Positions 53,887 through 64,000 of a DNA stretch of 64,000 bases are shown piece by piece (position 1 is the stretch's first letter; the number at the start of each line of letters is the position of its first letter). This DNA comes from Alphaproteobacteria bacterium (GTDB lineage Bacteria > Pseudomonadota > Alphaproteobacteria > TMED109). The position numbers and the translations under genes were made by a program. The notes below the pieces were generated by a model. It made no database searches, was not told the DNA's origin, and saw only the letters and a program-made list of their open reading frames with translations. The stretch lies in assembly GCA_030828505.1 (NCBI GenBank), contig JAURCJ010000005.1, forward strand, positions 51,803 to 115,802, given 5' to 3'.

Positions 53887-54677
53887 TTCTTCCCATTAAA
53901 ACCTTTAGGTATAAATGCTCCAGGAGGAATAAATCCTGGGTCTACATATGCATAATAAAGTGCATCTAATTGAGCCCAAAGCACTTCTGTTTTAAATTTT
54001 ACTGCATTTAAAACCGCATTTTGATCATCTCTAGTAATAGCATTATTTATTACCCATTCTCTCCCAAATTCCACATCTTTTCTTGCTTGTCCTATTCTTT
54101 TTTTGAAATAAGCTAGTGCATAATCATCAGCCCATTCATAATGTTTAGATAATCCTGAAATTCTTTCGGCGTGAATTGCGGGGGCATAAATTTCTGTTAA
54201 GGAGGAAGCTACTGCTTCAAGTAATGATCTGCTTCCAACAAAATTAACATATGCATCAACAGCAAACCGTGAAGCTGGCAATAAACCTTCACAAGATTTA
54301 ACATAATCTATATCAAGGTTTAGTCTCTCACATAGTTGTAAATACCTTTTTATACCTCCTTGACCATCAATATCTCCTTCATGATCTATAACTCTAGATC
54401 TCCATTCTACTCTTATATCTACATCATTCATCCTTGCCATTAAAGTAAGGTCTTTTCTGGGAATGCTCCACTGATAATAAAACCTATTTAGAGCCCATGC
54501 TTGTACTTGTTCAAAAGATAATTTACCAGAGTGAAGAAGTTTATGAAATGGGTGAAGACTATGATATCTTTCTTTTCCAAGTTGAGTCAAAGCAGTAATA
54601 AATTCTTCTCTAGTTAATTTAACCTTATCACTAGGGGTTTTTGGTGATCCAGGATAAAAAGGAGCGGGCATAATCAT
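53874..54677 (-). CDS. pqqC: Pyrroloquinoline-quinone synthase PqqC
   Basis: PqqC performs the final cofactor-free ring closure and oxidation to PQQ. KERYHSLHPFHKLLHSGKLS, QAWALNRFYYQWSIPRKDLTLMAR and RVIDHEGD are strong family matches containing active-site His and Arg residues. The 267-residue length is normal. Its ATG overlaps the pqqB stop by 4 bases. Confidence 0.95.
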   Translation of the reverse strand: MIMPAPFYPGSPKTPSDKVKLTREEFITALTQLGKERYHSLHPFHKLLHSGKLSFEQVQAWALNRFYYQWSIPRKDLTLMARMNDVDIRVEWRSRVIDHEGDIDGQGGIKRYLQLCERLNLDIDYVKSCEGLLPASRFAVDAYVNFVGSRSLLEAVASSLTEIYAPAIHAERISGLSKHYEWADDYALAYFKKRIGQARKDVEFGREWVINNAITRDDQNAVLNAVKFKTEVLWAQLDALYYAYVDPGFIPPGAFIPKGFNGKKWAE

Positions 54678-55609
54678 ATTTTTATTTCCATTGAATCAAA
54701 AGCTATTTCCCAACCAGAATCATTTGCTGTTTTTCTCTCTGAAGAGTTCTCTAATAATGCAGGGTTAGTGGTATTAATATGTATAAATATTTTTCTTTTT
54801 ATATTTAAATCTTTAAAAGCTTCTATTGAACCTTCAGGACCTGACATACTCATATGGCCCATACGTTGTCCCGTTTTTATTCCAACGTTTTCTTTTATCA
54901 TTTCATCATCAGTCCATAAAGTACCATCAAACAAAATTAAATTAGAATTATCTACTCTCTCTTTTAACCAGTCTGGCATGTTTGCGCATCCTGGGATGTA
55001 ATAAAATTCAGTATTACCCTCGGGACCCTTCACCTCAAGTGCTATAGTATCCTCCTCGACAGAACCAAAATCAGAACCTTTAGACTCATCTTCTAACCAT
55101 AGAGCTACTTTACCCGGAACAGCAAACGGCGTTACTGTAATTCCACTTTCTTGATCATCAGTATACTTTAGAGGTATAGGCTCATTTAATTTAACAGGAT
55201 TTCTTTTTACAAACTTTGGGTTTAATACATTAAATATTGTATTACTTTGTAAAACACCTAAAACCCTTTCAGTACCATATAAATTAAAACTTTGTGATTC
55301 TCTTAAGTTAATTAGCCCTGCAGTATGGTCTACATCTGCATTTGTAAGTAAAACCCCCATTATAGGACTATATCTTAAAGGATCCTCTGGAGATGGCATT
55401 AACTCTGGGTTATTCCATAATTGTTGTCTAAGATCAGGAGAAGCATTAAAAATAAACCATCTTTTTTTATCAAGACTTACAGCAATGGATGATTGTGTTC
55501 TAGCTATTGCATTAGGGTCTTTATTCCGAGCTAATCTACTATTAGGATGGTTACAATTCCATTGTGGGTAACCCCCACCAGCAGCCGCTCCGAGCACACG
55601 AATATACAT
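54674..55609 (-). CDS. pqqB: PQQ biosynthesis protein PqqB
   Basis: PqqB is a metallo-beta-lactamase-fold enzyme reported to hydroxylate the tyrosine moiety of the PQQ intermediate. VLGAAAGGGYPQWNCNHPNSRLARN at the N-terminus and LTNADVDHTAGLINLRE for the metal site are typical. The 311 residues are full length. It follows pqqA, with a strong hairpin between them. Confidence 0.95.
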   Translation of the reverse strand: MYIRVLGAAAGGGYPQWNCNHPNSRLARNKDPNAIARTQSSIAVSLDKKRWFIFNASPDLRQQLWNNPELMPSPEDPLRYSPIMGVLLTNADVDHTAGLINLRESQSFNLYGTERVLGVLQSNTIFNVLNPKFVKRNPVKLNEPIPLKYTDDQESGITVTPFAVPGKVALWLEDESKGSDFGSVEEDTIALEVKGPEGNTEFYYIPGCANMPDWLKERVDNSNLILFDGTLWTDDEMIKENVGIKTGQRMGHMSMSGPEGSIEAFKDLNIKRKIFIHINTTNPALLENSSERKTANDSGWEIAFDSMEIKI

Positions 55610-55628
55610 ATTATATAATCCTATTTAC

Positions 55629-55644
55629 GCTTCGGTTCAGAAGC
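55629..55644 (-). other. Small hairpin in the pqqA-pqqB gap
   Basis: GCTTC and GAAGC form a 5-base-pair stem around a 6-base loop, between the pqqA hairpin and the pqqB start. It is weaker than the first hairpin and may contribute to message structure before pqqB. Confidence 0.35.
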
Positions 55645-55661
55645 TGGTGAGAATATCATAA

Positions 55662-55678
55662 CTAATCTTTCAGATTAG
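55662..55678 (-). other. Hairpin over the pqqA stop codon (processing/attenuation site)
   Basis: CTAATCT and AGATTAG form a perfect 7-base-pair stem with a 3-base GAA loop (minus strand), overlapping the TAA stop of pqqA. It is not followed by a long T run, so a weak attenuator or RNA stability element is more likely than a full terminator. In characterised pqq operons the pqqA message is much more abundant than the rest, which such a hairpin would explain. Confidence 0.55.
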
Positions 55679-55749
55679 ATTTCTGCGCAAGCATAACAGT
55701 TGATTTCTAAACCAACAGCTACTTCACGTACTACAGGAGATTTCCACAT
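55675..55749 (-). CDS. pqqA: PQQ precursor peptide PqqA
   Basis: This 24-residue peptide is the ribosomal precursor of PQQ and is too short for the ORF track. It starts MWKSPVVREVAVG and continues GLEINCYACAEI. Glu15 and Tyr19 are in the E-x-x-x-Y arrangement that PqqE cross-links to become PQQ. A strong GGGAGG ribosome site lies about 7 bases upstream. Two cysteines flank the Tyr (C-Y-A-C), which is not needed for the chemistry. It is the first gene of pqqABCDE; upstream is a 167-base divergent gap that must hold the promoter. Confidence 0.93.
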   Translation of the reverse strand: MWKSPVVREVAVGLEINCYACAEI

Positions 55750-55916
55750 AAGATATCCTCCCTTTCTTACTTTAAGTTAAAAATAGGCAACAACCGAAGT
55801 TATTACCGCTACCAATAATAAAACAGAAAAATAGTATTATGCAAATCTATACTTAATATTGTATTCACCTATAATATATTATATCGATAATATGAGTTTA
55901 TTTATAGGAATAATGG

Positions 55917-56879
55917 ATGAGTATTTTTAATAAATTTTTTTTAATGGCTTTAGTTTTTATCTTAAATTGCAATATTATATATGCAAACCCTCTTGTAGAT
56001 AAAGATTGGTTAAAAAATAAAATATGTAAAGATAATATAAAAATTTTAGAAGTTCATAGGTCCAAGAAACATTATGAAATTGCACACATACCTTGTTCTG
56101 TTTATACAAACTTTTATTCCGATGGTTGGAGACAGGTTAAGGATTCAATTCCACTATCAATGCCTTCTATTAATAGTTTGGAAAATTTAATAGGATCACT
56201 TGGTATATCCTATAATGATCATGTCGTTATAGTGGCTTCTGGACTAGGCAAATATGATGCGGCTGAAACTGCTGCAATATATTTTACTTTCAAATATTTA
56301 GGACATAAAAAAATATCCATACTTGATGGAGGTTTTAAAAGCTGGAAAGAAGATTGGGATAATGATACTGAAGCAGGGTTTATTTTGCCTGAAAAAAAGA
56401 CTTATAAATCGATTCCAAATAAAAATATATTAGCCAATAAAGATGATGTTTTAAAGGTGGTAAATAAAAGTGGTTATTTAATAGATGCAAGAACTTCAGC
56501 TATGTATATGGGGATTAACACATCTTTGCCTGCTGCTAGATCAGGAACTATTCCAAATGCAATAAATATTCCAAATGATTGGTTATTAATTAATGATTCT
56601 TTATATTTTCAAAATAAAGATGATTTGGAGAGAATATTTGAATATAACAGTATTACTAAACAGGGTGGACAAATTTCATTTTGTAATGCTGGTTTAGAGA
56701 GCGCACTTTCATGGTTTGTTATGTCAGAGATATTAAAATTTCCAAATAACAAACTTTATGAACCATCTTTAGCGGAATGGTCAAAAGACATTTCTTTACC
56801 AATGACTGATAAAATAAATTTTAGCAAAAAAGAAAATGGTGAAAAAGAAATAGATTCTTTTTCAATGAAACCTGAATAA
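55917..56879 (+). CDS. Exported tandem-rhodanese sulfurtransferase
   Basis: A signal peptide (KFFLMALVFILNCNIIYA) precedes two rhodanese domains, as in thiosulfate/mercaptopyruvate sulfurtransferases. The first domain has ILEVHRSKKHYEIAHIPCSV and a degenerate catalytic loop (VASGLGKYDAAETAA); the second has YLIDARTSAMYMGI and the active Cys in GGQISFCNAGLESALSW. It would act in the periplasm on thiosulfate or a related sulfane donor. An AGGA site 7 bases upstream supports the ATG at 55917. It is divergent from pqqA and is followed after 4 bases by an acyl-CoA synthetase. Confidence 0.85.
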   Translation: MSIFNKFFLMALVFILNCNIIYANPLVDKDWLKNKICKDNIKILEVHRSKKHYEIAHIPCSVYTNFYSDGWRQVKDSIPLSMPSINSLENLIGSLGISYNDHVVIVASGLGKYDAAETAAIYFTFKYLGHKKISILDGGFKSWKEDWDNDTEAGFILPEKKTYKSIPNKNILANKDDVLKVVNKSGYLIDARTSAMYMGINTSLPAARSGTIPNAINIPNDWLLINDSLYFQNKDDLERIFEYNSITKQGGQISFCNAGLESALSWFVMSEILKFPNNKLYEPSLAEWSKDISLPMTDKINFSKKENGEKEIDSFSMKPE

Positions 56880-56883
56880 TAAA

Positions 56884-58446
56884 ATGAAAAAAGAAAATAT
56901 TTTAATATCAAATGCAGCTAATTTATGCGTAGCAGATTTATTTGAAATGCAGGCAAAAAATAATCCTAAAGCCTTCGCATTACAAGATATTGATGGAAAA
57001 AAATATAAATATAAAGAAACTCTGAATAGAATTCTTAAAATAGCAAATATTTTTATTAATAAAGGCATTAAACCAAAAGATAGAATAGCTATTATATCGG
57101 AAAATAGAAGAGAATATTTAGAAATAGAAATGGCGTGTGCAAAAATAGGAGCAATATTAGTAGCAATTAACTGGCGCTTATCTAATGATGAAGTAAATTA
57201 TTGTGTAAATTTAGTTAAACCAAAGCTAGTTATTTTGTCTAAAAAATTTAATAGGCACAATAGGTTAAATTCTATAAAAAATAAAAATTCTTTTTTATTA
57301 AATACAACCTTTGAAAGACAAATTATAAAATCAAAAATATATGATGGTAGAAGCTTAGCTGATGGCGAAGATATCTTGGTAATTTTATTTACTTCAGGTA
57401 CAACTGGTTATCCTAAAGGTGCAAAAATTTCTCATCGAGCTTTTATTTATAGAGCTTTATATTTTACTTTTGAATATAATATTGATAAATACGACACATT
57501 TCCAGCATGGGCTCCCATGTTTCATATGGCATCTACAGATTTAGCTATTGGATCACTTTTAATAGGAGGATCAGTAGCATTTATAGATGGCTTTAATTCA
57601 AAAAAAATCACAAGTTTAATAAAAAAATATAAGTTATCTTGGTTAGTATTAATGCCAGGTATGTTAGAAGAATATATAAAGTTTATTGAGGGTAAAAATA
57701 TAAAAATAAAAGGTATTAAAGCCATGGGAGCAATGGCTGATTTGATTCCAAAAAGTCAAATTACAAAAATCACTAAATTATTAGATACACCTTACCTTAA
57801 TTCTTTTGGTTCTACAGAAACCGGCATGCCACCAGCTTCAAAGGGTCTTATAGGTATTAATAAAAAGAATTTTTCTTTATCCAAAATACAAAGTAGTTTC
57901 TGTGAGGTAAAATTAGTAAAAAATGACAAAGAGGTGGATTATAATACCCCAGGAGAATGCTCTGTAAGAGGACCTACTTTATTTAGCGGATATTGGAATG
58001 CGGAAGCAACTAACCTTAAAGATTTTAGAGGTGGTTGGTTTCATATGGGAGATATGATGAAGAGAACAAAAGAAAATACTTTTGATTTTGTTGACCGAAA
58101 AAAATATCTCATAAAATCTGGTGGAGAAAATATTTATCCTGCTGAAATAGAAAGAGTAATATTAAGAAATAAATATATAACTGAAGTTGTTGTAGTGAGA
58201 ATTAGAAGTAAGAAATGGGGAGAGTCACCTATTGCCATTATTAGTATAAATAATGAAAACAAACAAAATATTATTATAGAAGAGTTAAAAAACTCATGTA
58301 GAAAATATTTAGCTAGTTACAAACAGCCAGCAAAAATATTAGTTATTAATGAAAAAGATATACCAAGAAGTACAACAGGAAAGGTGCAAAGACATCTAGT
58401 AGAAAAAATGTTAAAAACAGTATTTAATATAGAAATAGTTGATTAG
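56884..58446 (+). CDS. AMP-dependent acyl-CoA synthetase
   Basis: The second AMP-forming ligase of the window. ILVILFTSGTTGYPKGAKISHRA is the ATP motif, LNSFGSTETGMPPAS the A5-like region, GGWFHMGDMMKRTKENTFDFVDRKKYLIKSGGENIYPAEIE the hinge, and STTGKVQRHLVEK the C-terminal lysine region. It is 520 residues, full length. It differs clearly from the ligase at 25457 and probably has a different substrate. It starts 4 bases after the rhodanese gene, so they share a message. Confidence 0.9.
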   Translation: MKKENILISNAANLCVADLFEMQAKNNPKAFALQDIDGKKYKYKETLNRILKIANIFINKGIKPKDRIAIISENRREYLEIEMACAKIGAILVAINWRLSNDEVNYCVNLVKPKLVILSKKFNRHNRLNSIKNKNSFLLNTTFERQIIKSKIYDGRSLADGEDILVILFTSGTTGYPKGAKISHRAFIYRALYFTFEYNIDKYDTFPAWAPMFHMASTDLAIGSLLIGGSVAFIDGFNSKKITSLIKKYKLSWLVLMPGMLEEYIKFIEGKNIKIKGIKAMGAMADLIPKSQITKITKLLDTPYLNSFGSTETGMPPASKGLIGINKKNFSLSKIQSSFCEVKLVKNDKEVDYNTPGECSVRGPTLFSGYWNAEATNLKDFRGGWFHMGDMMKRTKENTFDFVDRKKYLIKSGGENIYPAEIERVILRNKYITEVVVVRIRSKKWGESPIAIISINNENKQNIIIEELKNSCRKYLASYKQPAKILVINEKDIPRSTTGKVQRHLVEKMLKTVFNIEIVD

Positions 58447-58459
58447 ATTAAGGTTATGT

Positions 58460-59146
58460 ATGTCAAAAAATTTAATAAATAATACTAGAGTAAAAGTAAA
58501 AATAAAAAAAGGATCTAAAACGGTTTCTTCTAGACGATGGTTGGAGAGACAATTAAATGACCCTTATGTATCAGCAGCAAAGAAGGATGGCTATCGTTCT
58601 CGTTCCGCATATAAATTAATAGAACTTAACGAAAAATTTAATTTTTTTAAAAAAGGGCAATCAGTAGTTGATTTAGGTTCTGCTCCGGGGGGATGGAGTC
58701 AAGTAACAGCAGAACATGTAGACTCACCTAATAAAGGAAAAATAGTTTCGATAGATATAAAAGATGTTGAGCCAATAGATGGTGTTATATTTATAAATGG
58801 TAGTATAATGGATGATGAGATAATAGAGACTATTAGACAAAAATTACAAGGTGGAGCAGATGTAGTGATTTCAGATATGGCTCCATATGCTTCAGGTCAT
58901 AAAAGTACTGATCAGACTAGATCACTATTATTAGCTGAATTAGCTCTAGATGCAGCTTTAATATTATTAAAAGAAAAAGGAATATTTTGTTGTAAGTTAA
59001 TTAGAGGAAAAGGTGAAGAAGAATTAGTAAAAATAATGAGAGTTTACTTTAGTGAAATTAAACGTTTCAAACCAGATGCAAGTAGAAAAGATTCTGCAGA
59101 AATATTTTTAATAGGTTTAAATTTTAATAATCAAAACTTGGCGTAA
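58460..59146 (+). CDS. rlmE: 23S rRNA (uridine-2552-2'-O)-methyltransferase
   Basis: RlmE (FtsJ/RrmJ) methylates U2552 in the 23S A-loop late in 50S assembly. VVDLGSAPGGWSQV is the SAM motif, and the K-D-K-E tetrad is seen in RSAYKLIELNEKF, VISDMAP, CCKLIRGKGEEELV and the following Glu. The ORF track starts at TTG 58439, overlapping the ligase gene; I prefer ATG 58460, which has an AAGG site 6 bases upstream. The protein is then 228 residues. Confidence 0.93.
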   Translation: MSKNLINNTRVKVKIKKGSKTVSSRRWLERQLNDPYVSAAKKDGYRSRSAYKLIELNEKFNFFKKGQSVVDLGSAPGGWSQVTAEHVDSPNKGKIVSIDIKDVEPIDGVIFINGSIMDDEIIETIRQKLQGGADVVISDMAPYASGHKSTDQTRSLLLAELALDAALILLKEKGIFCCKLIRGKGEEELVKIMRVYFSEIKRFKPDASRKDSAEIFLIGLNFNNQNLA

Positions 59147-59219
59147 ATAAATAATTATGTATATTCTGTAAATAATTAGTGTATATATTTTATATATATT
59201 TAACTTAGAGAGATATTGA

Positions 59220-61963
<2,744 letters not shown>

Positions 61964-61972
61964 GAAAATTGA

Positions 61973-62437
61973 ATGAGATATCTTTTAGTTAATGTAATAG
62001 TTATTATATTATTTTCTAAATTTGTTTTAGCTAATATGCAAGATCCGCCAGGTGCCTCTAACGACAATAATCTTTTAATAAATAAACAAGATATTCAAAA
62101 TACTATTGAGGCAGGAGAGTATGAGCTAGCTAGAACTAACTTAAAGGCTTTTTTAGAAAAAAATGATTCTGATTATGAGGCTTATAATTTATTAGGTTAT
62201 GTAGAAAGACAATTACAAAATTATGAATTAGCAATTAATTTTTATAAAAAAGCATTATCTTTGGACAAAAATTTTATAGGTGCTCATCATTATATTGCTA
62301 TTACTTATCTTGAGATGGATGATTTAGAAAGTGCAAAATATCATCTAGATCAGTTAGATTTAATTTGTTTATTTGGTTGTGATGATTTTTACGACTTAAA
62401 AAATAAAATTGCATTTTATGAGGCAAATAATGAATAA
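61973..62437 (+). CDS. Exported TPR-repeat protein
   Basis: A signal peptide ([16 protein letters not shown]) precedes about 130 residues with TPR repeats: [70 protein letters not shown]. It should be a periplasmic scaffold for protein contacts. It lies between the RsmB-like gene and guaA and overlaps guaA by 8 bases. Function unknown. Confidence 0.83.
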   Translation: MRYLLVNVIVIILFSKFVLANMQDPPGASNDNNLLINKQDIQNTIEAGEYELARTNLKAFLEKNDSDYEAYNLLGYVERQLQNYELAINFYKKALSLDKNFIGAHHYIAITYLEMDDLESAKYHLDQLDLICLFGCDDFYDLKNKIAFYEANNE

Positions 62438-64000
62438 TAGTATAGCAGCTAAATTCAATAGTGATAAAATTTTAATAATAGATTTTGGCAGCCAATTTAC
62501 ACAATTAATAGCAAGACGTGTTAGAGAAGAAGGTGTTTTTTGTCAAATAGTACCTTATAATAAAGTAAGTGAATATCTTAATATAAATACCCCTAAAGGA
62601 ATTATTTTGTCTGGTGGACCTTCTTCGGTTTTAGGTATAGAAACACCACGAATACAAAAAGAAATTATTGAGATGGGAAAGCCAATATTAGGAATATGTT
62701 ATGGACAACAAGTTTTAGTTCAACAGCTTGGTGGTTCAGTTGTATCGTCAGATGCAAGCGAATTTGGAAGAGCAAATATTAAAGTTATATCATCTTGTTC
62801 ATTGACTGATAAAGTATGGGAGATAGGAAAGAAGTATCAAGTATGGATGAGTCATGGAGACAGTGTAGTTAAAATGCCTGCGGGTTTTGATTTAGTTGCT
62901 GAAACGGAAGGAGCTGCATATGCTGTAATTGCAAATGAAAAATCTAAACAGTACGGTGTTCAATTTCATCCTGAGGTAGTTCATACACTAGAAGGAAAAA
63001 AAATAATTCATAATTTTGTAAAAAAAATATGTGCTTGTAAAAATACATGGAGTATGGAGTCTTTTCTAGATTATAAAGTTAATATTATAAAAGATCAGGT
63101 AGGAGGAGAAAAAGTATTATGTGGCTTATCAGGTGGGGTTGACTCATCCGTTACAGCTGCTCTTCTAGATAAAGCAATAGGAAATCAGTTAGTTTGCGTT
63201 TTTGTAGACCACGGACTGCTTAGAGGCGGTGAAGCAGAAGAAATTAATGCTATTTTTTCAAAAAGACTTGGCTCGAGGTTTATTAATGTTCAAGCTTCTA
63301 AAATATTTTTAGATGCACTACAGGGGGTAAGCGACCCTGAGAAAAAAAGAAAAATTATAGGTAATAAATTTATAGAAGTATTTGAAGCTGAAGCAAAAAA
63401 ACTAGGTAATATTGAATATTTAGCTCAGGGAACATTATATCCAGATGTAATTGAATCTGTATCTTTTTCAGGAGGACCTTCTGTAACTATTAAGTCACAT
63501 CATAATGTAGGCGGATTGCCTGAGAAAATGAATTTAAAATTGGTAGAACCACTAAGAGAACTATTTAAAGATGAAGTAAGAATATTAGGTGAAGAGTTAG
63601 GGCTTCCTAATAACCTAATTGGTAGACATCCTTTTCCAGGACCAGGTTTAGCAATTAGAATTCCTGGAATTATAACAAAGGGCTCTATAGAAACTTTACA
63701 AAAAGCAGACAATATTTTTATCGATGAAATTAAAAATTCAGATTTGTATGATAAAATTTGGCAAGCTTTTTGCGTACTATTACCTGTAAAAAGTGTAGGC
63801 GTGATGGGAGATTCTCGTTCTTATGATAATGCTTTGGTTTTAAGGGCAATTACCTCAGTTGATGGCATGACAGCTGAAGTTTATCCATTTGAACATTCAT
63901 TTTTAAATAGAGTTTCAACAAGAATAGTCAATGAAGTCAAAGGAATCAATAGAGTAACTTATGATATAACTTCAAAACCTCCTGGCACTATTGAGTGGGA
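62430..64000 (+). CDS. guaA: GMP synthase (glutamine-hydrolysing), 3' partial
   Basis: GuaA converts XMP to GMP with ATP and glutamine. The glutaminase domain has [20 protein letters not shown] and the catalytic Cys of [15 protein letters not shown], then FHPEVVHT; the ATP pyrophosphatase domain has [17 protein letters not shown]. The gene is not in the ORF track because the window ends before its stop: the last readable residues, SKPPGTIEW followed by GA-, match the usual IEWE ending of GuaA, so almost nothing is missing. It starts inside the end of the TPR gene. Confidence 0.95.
   Translation, partial: MNNSIAAKFNSDKILIIDFGSQFTQLIARRVREEGVFCQIVPYNKVSEYLNINTPKGIILSGGPSSVLGIETPRIQKEIIEMGKPILGICYGQQVLVQQLGGSVVSSDASEFGRANIKVISSCSLTDKVWEIGKKYQVWMSHGDSVVKMPAGFDLVAETEGAAYAVIANEKSKQYGVQFHPEVVHTLEGKKIIHNFVKKICACKNTWSMESFLDYKVNIIKDQVGGEKVLCGLSGGVDSSVTAALLDKAIGNQLVCVFVDHGLLRGGEAEEINAIFSKRLGSRFINVQASKIFLDALQGVSDPEKKRKIIGNKFIEVFEAEAKKLGNIEYLAQGTLYPDVIESVSFSGGPSVTIKSHHNVGGLPEKMNLKLVEPLRELFKDEVRILGEELGLPNNLIGRHPFPGPGLAIRIPGIITKGSIETLQKADNIFIDEIKNSDLYDKIWQAFCVLLPVKSVGVMGDSRSYDNALVLRAITSVDGMTAEVYPFEHSFLNRVSTRIVNEVKGINRVTYDITSKPPGTIEW

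Overview
The window is a gene-dense, strongly A+T-rich bacterial chromosome segment and looks alphaproteobacterial. Support comes from gene order (recA-alaS-icd, ubiA/rsmE/gshA, guaB-RsmB-like-guaA), a DksA whose zinc-finger cysteines are mostly replaced as in alphaproteobacteria, a eukaryotic-type NADP isocitrate dehydrogenase, and an SOS box of the alphaproteobacterial form GAAC-N7-GAAC in front of recA. Periplasmic thiosulfate oxidation (soxXYZA), PQQ biosynthesis, many acyl-CoA enzymes and short intergenic spaces suggest a free-living, probably marine, heterotroph. The taxonomic call is inference from content and order. I see no tRNA, rRNA, IS element, integrase, phage gene or CRISPR array.

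Layout. 1-3.5 kb: a lytic transglycosylase cut by the window edge, moaB, a crotonase, a small membrane peptide and a GNAT acetyltransferase. 3.5-8.8 kb is the most accessory-looking part: several tiny exported proteins that share a Trp-x-Cys start and a Cys near the end, an exported protein resembling Cu/Zn superoxide dismutase without metal ligands, small membrane proteins, glyoxalase I, a DadA-like oxidase and a DCC-family protein. Three of its divergent gaps carry perfect palindromes. 8.8-18.9 kb: acyl-CoA dehydrogenase, GlcG-like protein, a bidirectional terminator, two paired glycosyltransferases, ubiA, rsmE, gshA, tldD, hisC (apparently starting at a non-canonical codon, or frameshifted) and a class III CoA-transferase. 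19-24 kb: one long operon soxX-soxY-soxZ-soxA followed closely by cystathionine beta-synthase-like, cystathionine gamma-lyase/synthase-like and SixA-like genes, then two c-type cytochromes on the other strand.

25-34 kb: acyl-CoA ligase, ispH and dxs tail to tail (isoprenoid MEP pathway), a DsbA-type isomerase, a D-2-hydroxyacid dehydrogenase, an amidase, a NIPSNAP protein and apbE. 34-45 kb: an HAE1-type RND efflux pump with its adaptor, an AlkA-type glycosylase, and a TetR regulator divergent from a three-gene MMPL/RND exporter - LolA-like - beta-barrel operon. 45-52 kb: dksA, recA (with SOS box and promoter), alaS, icd, a LOG-family hydrolase and a LysM protein. 52-56 kb: a complete pqqABCDE operon, including the 24-codon pqqA that is absent from the ORF track, with a hairpin over the pqqA stop codon. 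56-64 kb: an exported tandem rhodanese, an acyl-CoA synthetase, rlmE, guaB, an RsmB-like methyltransferase, an exported TPR protein and guaA, which the window cuts one base before the end of what looks like its last sense codon.

How parts fit together. Sulfur is a repeated theme: Sox proteins take inorganic sulfur in the periplasm, the downstream pair handles cysteine/homocysteine sulfur, and an exported rhodanese sits beside the PQQ genes. A 14-base sequence containing TACT-N4-AGTA occurs both just upstream of the predicted sox promoter and between the tetR and MMPL genes, so a shared regulator is possible. The best candidates for something undescribed are the SodC-like protein with its neighbouring two-cysteine exported proteins, the unusual SoxY tail, the sox-transsulfuration operon and the hisC start.
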